This document shows positions 1-5,154 of a stretch of 5,689 nucleotides of DNA, one piece after another. The stretch is from an uncultured Arcobacter sp. (GTDB taxonomy: Bacteria > Campylobacterota > Campylobacteria > Campylobacterales > Arcobacteraceae): positions 1-5,689 of the forward strand of contig CAJXWI010000196.1 of NCBI GenBank assembly GCA_913062735.1, given 5' to 3'. The notes under the pieces were generated by a model that searched no databases, was not told the origin of the DNA, and saw only the letters and a list, made by a program, of their open reading frames with translations. The position numbers and the translations under genes are program-made. The first letter of the stretch is position 1. Every line of letters starts with the position of its first letter.

Positions 1-541
1 TATCACAAATATGCATGGCTGCTAATAACAATTCATTAATTTCATCATTTGGCGTAGGAGTACAAACAACAATTTCTTCAACCCCTGCAACAATAGCAGG
101 AATAGCATTCATTAAAAGCGAACTAGGATAAGCAGCTTTACCTCCTGGAATATACAAACCAGCACGATCTACTGGACTTACTTTCTGTCCTAGAATTGTT
201 CCATTTTTTTCAAAATCAAACCATGATTTAGGAATTTGTTTTTCATGATAGGCTTTAATTCTGTCATAAGCAGTATGCAAAGCTGCTTTTAGTTTTTCAT
301 CAATATTATTATAGGCTTCTAGCATTGAGCTTTGTGAGATTTCTAAATCTTTATCTTCTTTTACTTCCCACTTATCAAATTTTAAAATATGCCCTTTTAG
401 AGCTTCATTTCCATCTTCTACAATTTCATCAATGATAGACGTTACGATTTTTGAAACGCCTTTGATATCTGTTTTAGCTCGCGCTAAGATATTTGCAAAT
501 TCTTCTTTGAAGTTTGCATCCTTAGTATTAATTATTTTCAA
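1..541 (-). CDS. hisD: Histidinol dehydrogenase HisD, N-terminal part (gene continues beyond the left edge)
   Basis: HisD catalyses the last two steps of histidine biosynthesis, the NAD-dependent oxidation of L-histidinol to L-histidine in the cytoplasm. Only the first 180 codons are present; the family is usually about 430 residues, so the zinc and catalytic residues lie outside the window. Seen directly: a segment at residues 121-135 (VSPVDRAGLYIPGGK), followed by AAYPSSLLMNAIPAIVAGV and a VVCTPTP stretch. These match the conserved nucleotide-binding-side region of HisD. The start chosen is TTG at 541-539, because AAGGAA lies 5 bases upstream, the N-terminal length fits, and no ATG is better placed. 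The gene begins one base after the aroK stop codon, so the two are almost certainly co-transcribed and probably translationally coupled. Nothing else in the visible part is broken. Confidence 0.95.
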   Translation of the reverse strand, partial: MKIINTKDANFKEEFANILARAKTDIKGVSKIVTSIIDEIVEDGNEALKGHILKFDKWEVKEDKDLEISQSSMLEAYNNIDEKLKAALHTAYDRIKAYHEKQIPKSWFDFEKNGTILGQKVSPVDRAGLYIPGGKAAYPSSLLMNAIPAIVAGVEEIVVCTPTPNDEINELLLAAMHICD

Positions 542-542
542 T

Positions 543-1058
543 TTATTTCCTTAGTTTAGAAAAGATTTCGCAAGCAATATCTTTGGGTTCTTTTCTTTCA
601 ACATTTACAATAAGATCAGCTACTTTTTTATACTCATTCACCCGGGAATTAAAAAGTTTTTTTGCTTCTTCTAAGTCTTGTAATAAAGGTCTTTTTTGTA
701 GTTTCTTCTGCGCATTGGGACAGCTATTAATTCTGTACAATATTTCATCAAAAGAAGACTCCAAATAAACAACTCTACCTATTTCTTTAAGCTGCTCTTG
801 TTTATAAAAACCTCCACCTGTAGAAATAACAGTATTATCAATACTCTTAATTAACCACGAAGCACAGTCTTTTTCAAGTCCTCGAAAGTACGCTTCACCC
901 TTATTTTCAAAAATGTCTTTTATTCTTGTTTTCGTAAGGCTTTCAATAACATCGTCAGTATCAATACAAAAACTTCCGTTTAATGCATATATTGCACGTG
1001 CCACTGTACCTTTACCAACACCCATAAAACCAATTAATATTATATTATTTTTATCCAT
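543..1058 (-). CDS. aroK: Shikimate kinase AroK
   Basis: AroK phosphorylates shikimate at the 3-hydroxyl using ATP, in the cytoplasmic route to chorismate. Taking ATG at 1058 gives 171 residues, typical of the family. An in-frame TTG at 1076 would add six residues, MDIITI, but has no clear ribosome site and makes the segment before the P-loop unusually long. Motifs in 171-residue numbering: P-loop GFMGVGKGT at 10-18; shikimate-binding DTD at 33-35; FR with Arg59; GGG at 81-83; lid KRP at 122-124; and an SRVNEY segment near 138-143 for adenine binding. The P-loop has Gly where most shikimate kinases have Ser or Thr after the Lys (GKGT, as in adenylate kinases). By eye this looks tolerated rather than inactivating. 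The gene lies between the PLP-enzyme gene and hisD, all on the minus strand, and reads as the middle gene of that operon. Confidence 0.93.
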   Translation of the reverse strand: MDKNNIILIGFMGVGKGTVARAIYALNGSFCIDTDDVIESLTKTRIKDIFENKGEAYFRGLEKDCASWLIKSIDNTVISTGGGFYKQEQLKEIGRVVYLESSFDEILYRINSCPNAQKKLQKRPLLQDLEEAKKLFNSRVNEYKKVADLIVNVERKEPKDIACEIFSKLRK

Positions 1059-1123
1059 AATCGTGATTATATCCAAACATAGGTAAATTTACTGTTTAAG
1101 GCTATAGATGTGAGAAATAAGTG

Positions 1124-2032
1124 TTACTTATTATTAGTGTTTTTAGGAAATTTTCGCTCATACCGTGCTAACATTGACTCATTTCCTAGTATTCCACCTT
1201 GATGAATATATAAATAAGTATACGCTTCATCTGCATGTTTTTTAGCATATTCTTCTAAGCATATCCAAGCAGATGGATCGTATAAAAGTTCAAAGGTAAG
1301 TCCTGTTTGTTTTAAGAGTTTTTCATAGATTTCATAAAACTCTTTATAAAGCTTTCCAAAGTGATATTTTTTCTTTACAGGTAAAATAAAAGGATGCTCT
1401 TTTTCATTATTATTTAAGGATTTAAACTGTTCTTTTAAATAAGCTTCATCCCCTACACAAGGACACGTTAATACTTCAAAGCTCAAATATTTTTGTAAAA
1501 ACAAAGAAGTAGTTCCTGTTCCACTTGGTAATACAATTTTTAAATTATTAATTTGGTTTTCAAAAGCCCAAGAAGAAATTTCATCTGCAAGTATTTTAAT
1601 ACCTACTTGTGCTTCTTTTACTCTGGCCCCTTCATCAATAAACAGCTGCTTTGCTTTTGTATTTAAAACGTTTTTTTTCAAGTACTCTTTGATGTCATCG
1701 CTGTCAATTTCAATTATATTAGCACCCAAAGCAAGTGCTTCTTTGTAATTTCCTTGAATATTGTTTTTCAAATAAGAAGGAATTTTATAAACATAATAAT
1801 CTAAAGCTAAATTCTTTATTTTTGCTAAGGCACTTAAAGAATACAAAGAATTGGCTTGAACTGAACCATAAGATATAATCTTAGTATAAGCACTTAAATC
1901 TTTTTGCAAAAAATAATAAAGTTTTCTTGCTTTGTTTCCAGAAAACTCTTTGTCTAATAAATCATCTCGTTTTATGTATACATCAATATTATTGTATTTG
2001 ATTTTTTCTGTGGGTGAGTTTATGCATTTCAT
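1124..2032 (-). CDS. PLP-dependent enzyme of the ACC deaminase / D-cysteine desulfhydrase family, substrate uncertain
   Basis: This is a 302-residue cytoplasmic fold-type II PLP enzyme. Seen directly: an N-terminal KRDDLLD at residues 21-27; SGNKARKL at 31-38, where Lys34 is the expected Schiff-base lysine; GSVQANS at 56-62, the counterpart of the family's G-x-x-Q-S-N motif; a glycine/threonine-rich phosphate-binding loop PSGTGTT at 169-175; and HQGGILGN at 277-284 near the C-terminus. Length is slightly below the usual 325-340. Two positions differ from classical members: Ala60 sits where Ser of QSN is expected, and DPSAW (252-256) replaces DPVY-x. True ACC deaminase or D-cysteine desulfhydrase activity is therefore doubtful, and the substrate cannot be read from sequence. 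The ATG at 2032 has a weak GAG about six bases upstream. It is the first gene of the run leading into aroK (65 bases to the ATG chosen there) and hisD, and diverges from exbB. Confidence 0.85.
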   Translation of the reverse strand: MKCINSPTEKIKYNNIDVYIKRDDLLDKEFSGNKARKLYYFLQKDLSAYTKIISYGSVQANSLYSLSALAKIKNLALDYYVYKIPSYLKNNIQGNYKEALALGANIIEIDSDDIKEYLKKNVLNTKAKQLFIDEGARVKEAQVGIKILADEISSWAFENQINNLKIVLPSGTGTTSLFLQKYLSFEVLTCPCVGDEAYLKEQFKSLNNNEKEHPFILPVKKKYHFGKLYKEFYEIYEKLLKQTGLTFELLYDPSAWICLEEYAKKHADEAYTYLYIHQGGILGNESMLARYERKFPKNTNNK

Positions 2033-2039
2033 TAACTCT

Positions 2040-2045
2040 ATTATA
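2040..2045 (-). promoter_or_regulatory. Candidate -10 element for the PLP-enzyme/aroK/hisD run
   Basis: The minus strand reads TATAAT here, a perfect sigma-70 -10 hexamer. There is no convincing -35 at 16-18 bases, which is common in Campylobacterota promoters. Transcription would start around 2033, making the mRNA nearly leaderless before the ATG at 2032. That is unusual and lowers confidence. It overlaps the plus-strand -10 candidate TATACT. Confidence 0.3.
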
Positions 2046-2047
2046 CT
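2042..2047 (+). promoter_or_regulatory. Candidate -10 element for exbB-exbD
   Basis: TATACT matches five of six bases of the sigma-70 -10 consensus. Transcription would start near 2054, giving a leader of about 26 bases before the exbB ATG. No good -35 is visible. The putative start site lies inside the candidate Fur box, which would suit iron-dependent repression. This is inference from spacing only. Confidence 0.3.
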
Positions 2048-2065
2048 AAAATAATAAAAATTATC
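2047..2065 (+). promoter_or_regulatory. Candidate Fur box upstream of exbB-exbD
   Basis: The 19 bases match about 14 of 19 positions of the classical Fur consensus GATAATGATAATCATTATC by hand count. In the 7-1-7 form (2052-2066) the right half is a perfect ATTATCA and the left half TAATAAA matches five of seven. ExbB/ExbD genes are commonly Fur-repressed, and the site overlaps the likely transcription start. The AT-rich background makes partial matches easy, so confidence is limited. Confidence 0.35.
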
Positions 2066-2079
2066 ATAAAAGAGTATAA

Positions 2080-2556
2080 ATGAACATATTAGACTATATT
2101 GACAAGGGTGGTATTATTGTTACCGTTCTTATTATTTTGAATTTTTTTGGTTTTACTATTATTATTTGGAAGTTCTTAACGCTTCCAAGGAAAAATACAA
2201 TGATTAAAAAAATAAAAAATAAAATTGATTTTTCTAAAAGTGCTACCTTAGAAATACAAATTGAGTATCACATCAAAAAATTAGAAGTGGGGCTTACTTA
2301 TATAAAAAACATTGCTTCAATTGCTCCATTATTAGGTTTATTAGGAACAGTATATGGAATTTATAAATCCTTTGAAGCAATGAGTGAAAAAGGTTTAGGG
2401 GATCCAAGTATTTTTGCAAATGGAATTTCAATTGCTTTAATTACAACTATTGTTGGCTTAGTTGTAGCCATTCCTCATCATATCTCTTACAATCATTTTA
2501 TTGCACTTATTGATGAAATAGAATTAAAAGCAAAAAAAGAGATTCTTTCTTTATGA
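2080..2556 (+). CDS. exbB: ExbB-type proton channel subunit (MotA/TolQ/ExbB family)
   Basis: ExbB is the inner-membrane pentameric subunit that, with ExbD, uses the proton gradient to power TonB and so outer-membrane uptake of iron complexes and other substrates. The 158-residue protein is of the short form found in Campylobacterota. Three membrane segments are visible: about residues 11-32, 78-98 and 114-134. The second carries the family signature IAPLLGLLGTVYGIYKSF, with Thr90 in the G-T-V motif; the third contains ITTIVGLVVAIP, with the threonines expected to line the channel. The short periplasmic loop between the last two segments is GLGDPS-like. The ATG start is preceded by a weak AAGAG. 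The stop overlaps the exbD start as ATGA, indicating translational coupling. TolQ or MotA relatives are alternatives, but the length and the following exbD favour ExbB. Confidence 0.88.
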   Translation: MNILDYIDKGGIIVTVLIILNFFGFTIIIWKFLTLPRKNTMIKKIKNKIDFSKSATLEIQIEYHIKKLEVGLTYIKNIASIAPLLGLLGTVYGIYKSFEAMSEKGLGDPSIFANGISIALITTIVGLVVAIPHHISYNHFIALIDEIELKAKKEILSL

Positions 2557-2936
2557 AAAGAAGAGAAACTCTGGGAATGGATTTAACTCCAATAATTGAT
2601 ATTGTGTTCATTCTTTTAATATTTTTTATGCTTACTTCTGTTTTTAAAAAAGAAGATTTTGCATTAAAATTAACCTTACCTTCTGCCCAAGCTAAAGAAC
2701 TAGAAGTAAATCAAGAAGAGATATTTATTGAAGTAAGCCAAGATAAACTTGCGATTAAAGGAATAAGTGTTTCGTTTAACTCCTTAGAAGATAATATAAA
2801 AGAGATAAAAGACAAAAATAGAACTATTATTGTAAGAATTGATAAAAAAGTGATGTATGAAAAAGTAATAAAAGTATTGGATTTATTGCAAAAATATAAT
2901 TTAAATAATCTCGCATTAGTGACTAATCAAGATTAA
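2553..2936 (+). CDS. exbD: ExbD-type biopolymer transport protein (ExbD/TolR family)
   Basis: ExbD is the single-pass inner-membrane partner of ExbB; its membrane aspartate takes part in proton movement and its periplasmic domain contacts TonB. The protein has 127 residues, near the usual 130-140. Seen directly: a short basic cytoplasmic start (MKRRE), the motif MDLTPIIDIVFILLIFFML with Asp16 as the expected proton-carrying residue, one membrane segment at about 12-30, then a hydrophilic periplasmic domain. This domain ends in VLDLLQKYNLNNLALVT, the usual amphipathic helix and last strand of the family. It overlaps exbB by four bases and is followed at once by a strong terminator, so the transcript ends here. 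No tonB follows, so any TonB partner must be encoded elsewhere. TolR is the main alternative. Confidence 0.88.
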   Translation: MKRRETLGMDLTPIIDIVFILLIFFMLTSVFKKEDFALKLTLPSAQAKELEVNQEEIFIEVSQDKLAIKGISVSFNSLEDNIKEIKDKNRTIIVRIDKKVMYEKVIKVLDLLQKYNLNNLALVTNQD

Positions 2937-2962
2937 AAAAACAGCGTAAGTCGCTGTTTTTT
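2936..2962. terminator. Bidirectional rho-independent terminator between exbD and fbaA
   Basis: A perfect hairpin has a core stem ACAGCG (2941-2946) pairing with CGCTGT (2952-2957) around the loop TAAGT. It is extended by five A-T pairs on the outside, giving 11 pairs. Six T follow on the plus strand (2957-2962) and seven T on the minus strand (complement of 2935-2941). It can therefore stop transcription from both exbBD and the convergent isomerase-fbaA run. The left side overlaps the exbD stop codon, and the fbaA stop (2964-2966) begins two bases beyond the right side. Confidence 0.9.
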
Positions 2963-2963
2963 A

Positions 2964-4031
2964 TTAGTTTTTATTTAGACCTAAAAGGTCAGAATAAGCA
3001 ACTTCTAATCTTTGTACCAAAGATAATTGTCCTGCTCTTAAGAATTTTCTTGGATCATAATAAGACTTATTAGGTTTATCATCCCCTTTTGGGTTTCCAA
3101 TTTGTGTTTGTAAATATTCTTTGTTTTTCTTTTCATATTCTTTTACACCATCCCAAAATGCCCATTGAGTATCTGTATCAATGTTCATTTTAACAACACC
3201 ATAAGAAATTGCTTCTCTAATATCTTCTAAGTCAGATCCAGATCCACCATGAAATACAAAACTCACTTCATTTTTAGAAGTTCCAAATTTTTTGGCTATA
3301 AATTCTTGAGAATTTGCTAAAATAATTGGCGATAAATGTACATTACCCGGTTTATAAACTCCATGAACATTACCAAAAGATGCAGCAATAGTAAAGTTAG
3401 GACTAACTTTTAATAACTCTTCATACGCATAAGAAACTTCTTCTGGTTGTGTATATAATAAAGAATTATCAATATTAGTATTATCAACACCATCTTCTTC
3501 TCCACCTGTAATTCCAAGTTCAATTTCAATCATCATATCAATTTTTGACATTCTCTTGAAATACTCAACACAGGTAGAAATATTTTCATCTAAACGCTCT
3601 TCACTTAAATCAAGCATATGTGAAGTATATAAAGGACGAGCATTTTTTTCAAAAAACTCTTCCCCTGCTGTAATTAAACCATCAATCCATGGCAATAATT
3701 TTCTAGCAGCATGATCTGTATGCAAGATAACAGGTACCCCATAAGCTTCTGCCATAGTATGTACATGCATAGCTCCAGCAATTCCACCTAAGACTTCAGC
3801 ATCTTTATGTTTTAAACCCTTACCCGCATAAAAAGTAGCTCCCCCATTTGAGAACTGAATAATAATTGGCGAATTAACTTTAGCTGCTACTTATAATCCT
3901 GCATTAACAGAATCAGTTCCTACTACATTTACAGCAGGAATTGCAAAATTATTTTCTTTTGCATAATCAAAAAGCTTTTTAGCCTCACTACCACTTAATA
4001 CACCGGGTTTTACAATATCTAATACAGACAA
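2964..4031 (-). pseudogene. fbaA: Class II fructose-bisphosphate aldolase, reading frame interrupted by one stop codon at codon 47
   Basis: FbaA is the zinc-dependent aldolase joining or splitting fructose 1,6-bisphosphate in glycolysis/gluconeogenesis. Reading from TTG at 4031, preceded by AAAGGAG six bases upstream, gives 356 codons, matching the roughly 359-residue E. coli type. The only defect is TAA at 3891-3893, codon 47, within DSVNAGL-stop-VAAKV. E. coli has Glu here (VLETAAK), so one G-to-T change on the coding strand explains it. Other key residues are intact in full-length numbering: Asn35, Ser61, Asp106/His107 (HTDH), Glu171, His223 (GNVHGVYKPG) and His261 (FVFHGGSGS), plus NIDTDTQW near the C-terminus. 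The longest uninterrupted piece starts at Met88 (3770) and would lack Asn35 and Ser61, so it is unlikely to be active. A sequencing error is the likeliest explanation because the rest shows no decay. It follows the isomerase gene by 11 bases and ends in TAA TAA. Confidence 0.88.
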
Positions 4032-4037
4032 ATCTGT

Positions 4038-4044
4038 CTCCTTT
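4038..4044 (-). promoter_or_regulatory. Ribosome binding site deciding the fbaA TTG start
   Basis: The minus strand reads AAAGGAG, a near-perfect Shine-Dalgarno sequence, six bases before TTG (4031-4029). It overlaps the stop codon of the upstream isomerase gene, which suggests coupled translation. Nothing nearby provides a better ATG start, and the N-terminus MSVLDIVKPGVL aligns with the E. coli enzyme from its first residues. Confidence 0.8.
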
Positions 4045-4852
4045 ATTTAATTACTATCTTTGATTTTTTTCTTAAACTATCTGCTGTGTTTTTTAGAAAA
4101 TCATTAAACTTTTTTGCTAAAAGATTTTGAGATATTTTAGCTTCTACTTGCTCATATTTTACAAATCCAGCAGGCATTCTATCATCTAAATATATTACAT
4201 GATATCCAAATTGTGTTTTAACAGATTTTTTTGTGTAATTTCCCTTTTTTAAAGCGTTTGCAGCATTAGCAAATTCAGGAACCATTTTATCTAAAGTAAA
4301 TACACCTAAAGCACCACCATTTTTTCCACTAGGACCAACAGACTTAGTTTTTGCTAGTTTTGTAAATGTTTCTTTTTTATTTTTAGCTTCGTTCAATTCT
4401 TTGATTAAAGCTTTTGCTTCATCTTGTGTTTTTACTAAAATATGAGAAGCACTTAATTGCAAAGGTTGCTCAAATTTATTTTTGTTGTTTTTATAAAACA
4501 GTTCTTTTTCACTTTTAGATACTTTAATTTCTTTTAACTTTTTTTGTACCCAAAATTCTAGTGCCAAATTTTCTGTTAGCTTAGCTAAGGCAGTTTGGTA
4601 TTCACTGTTCTTTTTAATTCCGCTTTTTATAGCTTCTTGAGCAAGTAATTTTTGATCAACTAATTTATTCAATAATTTATCTTTTTGTATTTTATCTAAA
4701 TTATCAAATTGAATCTTTGGGTTTCTTATAACCAAAGCAATATCTTCTGAAGTAATTTCAGATCCATTTACTGTTGCATATACATTGCTTGCGTTTAATG
4801 AAGCAACACAAATTGTCAAGCCTGCAATAAAACCAATTACACTTTTATTCAT
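4043..4852 (-). CDS. Periplasmic peptidyl-prolyl cis-trans isomerase, PEB4/Cbf2-like (SurA/PpiC type)
   Basis: This is a 269-residue exported folding factor, homologous in design to C. jejuni PEB4 (Cbf2), which helps outer-membrane proteins mature in the periplasm. Seen directly: a signal peptide of about 21 residues (basic MNKS, hydrophobic IGFIAGLTICVASL, likely cleavage after LNA); a start of the chaperone domain at ATVNGSEIT (26-34); a helical SurA-N-like region to about 125; and a parvulin domain at about 131-222. The parvulin domain has SASHILV (134-140), NGGALGVF (178-185), VPEFANAANAL (191-201) and TQFGYHVI (213-220). A lysine-rich helical tail closes the protein. The ATG has AAGGA five bases upstream. 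It is the first gene of a two-gene run with fbaA, the same order as in C. jejuni, and diverges from hsrA. The exact orthology to PEB4 is inferred from layout and motifs. Confidence 0.9.
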   Translation of the reverse strand: MNKSVIGFIAGLTICVASLNASNVYATVNGSEITSEDIALVIRNPKIQFDNLDKIQKDKLLNKLVDQKLLAQEAIKSGIKKNSEYQTALAKLTENLALEFWVQKKLKEIKVSKSEKELFYKNNKNKFEQPLQLSASHILVKTQDEAKALIKELNEAKNKKETFTKLAKTKSVGPSGKNGGALGVFTLDKMVPEFANAANALKKGNYTKKSVKTQFGYHVIYLDDRMPAGFVKYEQVEAKISQNLLAKKFNDFLKNTADSLRKKSKIVIK

Positions 4853-4924
4853 AAATATCCTTAATATTATTAAATTGTGTTATTGTATCTATTTTATATT
4901 AACAAATAGTTGAGATAAACTAAT

Positions 4925-4940
4925 ATTTAGCTTAATTTTC
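4925..4940. repeat. Direct repeat copy 1, ATTTAGCTTAATTTTC
   Basis: This 16-base sequence recurs exactly at 5052-5067, with start points 127 bases apart. Copy 1 lies on the isomerase side of the divergent region, 73 bases before that gene's ATG. It could be an operator, but this is inference. Confidence 0.6.
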
Positions 4941-5051
4941 AATTTTTTTTTATTATTATTATTTGTTTTATTTTATGCAATATATAAGACACTTTATAAA
5001 TATAATTTTTCTTATACAAGCCTTTTTATCGTTCTTTAAGCAAATTTTGAA

Positions 5052-5067
5052 ATTTAGCTTAATTTTC
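5052..5067. repeat. Direct repeat copy 2, ATTTAGCTTAATTTTC
   Basis: This is an exact second copy of the 16 bases at 4925-4940, in the same orientation. It ends one base before the weak -35 candidate of the hsrA promoter, a position that would suit an activator or autoregulatory site. No protein can be assigned to it from sequence. Confidence 0.6.
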
Positions 5068-5068
5068 C

Positions 5069-5097
5069 TTTAAATTTCTTTTAATTTATGTTATAAT
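5069..5097 (+). promoter_or_regulatory. Probable sigma-70 promoter of hsrA/cosR (extended -10)
   Basis: TATAAT at 5092-5097 is a perfect -10 hexamer and is preceded by TG at 5089-5090 plus one base, making a full extended -10 (TGnTATAAT). TTTAAA at 5069-5074 sits 17 bases upstream as a weak -35. Transcription should start near 5104, leaving a leader of about 50 bases. Confidence 0.7.
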
Positions 5098-5110
5098 TCG
5101 GAAAATTTAA

Positions 5111-5123
5111 ACTTAATTTAAGT
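5111..5123. promoter_or_regulatory. Perfect palindrome ACTTAA-T-TTAAGT in the hsrA leader, candidate operator
   Basis: Two six-base arms are exact inverted repeats around one T. The element sits just downstream of the predicted transcription start and 31 bases before the hsrA ATG. HP1043/HsrA of Helicobacter is known to bind its own promoter, so autoregulation is plausible. That this palindrome is the site is inference. Confidence 0.35.
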
Positions 5124-5154
5124 ATAAGATTAATCAGAATAAAGGGAAATATAA

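Larger units (their letters stand above)
4853..5154. other. AT-rich divergent regulatory region between the isomerase gene and hsrA
   Basis: These 302 bases hold no supportable gene. They contain an exact 16-base direct repeat, a T9 run followed by four TTA units (4943-4961), the hsrA promoter and ribosome site on the right, and the isomerase ribosome site on the left (AAGGA, minus strand, 4862-4858). T-rich tracts recur along the plus strand (for example near 4943, 5007, 5024 and 5045), as is typical upstream of Campylobacterota sigma-70 promoters. The isomerase promoter is not clear; TACAAT on the minus strand (4887-4882) is the best -10 candidate but lacks a good -35. Confidence 0.6.

Noticed and set aside
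583..768. Plus-strand open frame of 61 codons
   Set aside because: It lies fully inside aroK on the other strand, has no ribosome site or recognisable motif, and is a shadow of that gene.
1116..1132. Inverted repeat AATAAGT-GTT-ACTTATT at the end of the PLP-enzyme gene
   Set aside because: Only seven A/T-rich pairs, spanning the stop codon, with no T run after it on either strand; too weak for a terminator and the downstream aroK is close.
2964..3770. Taking the 268-residue aldolase from Met88 as the real gene
   Set aside because: The conserved aldolase sequence continues in the same frame upstream to a TTG with a strong ribosome site, and the short form would lack substrate-binding residues.
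4975..5073. Plus-strand open frame of 32 codons with hydrophobic residues
   Set aside because: No ribosome site upstream, very AT-rich sequence, and overlap with the repeat and promoter region; chance frame.
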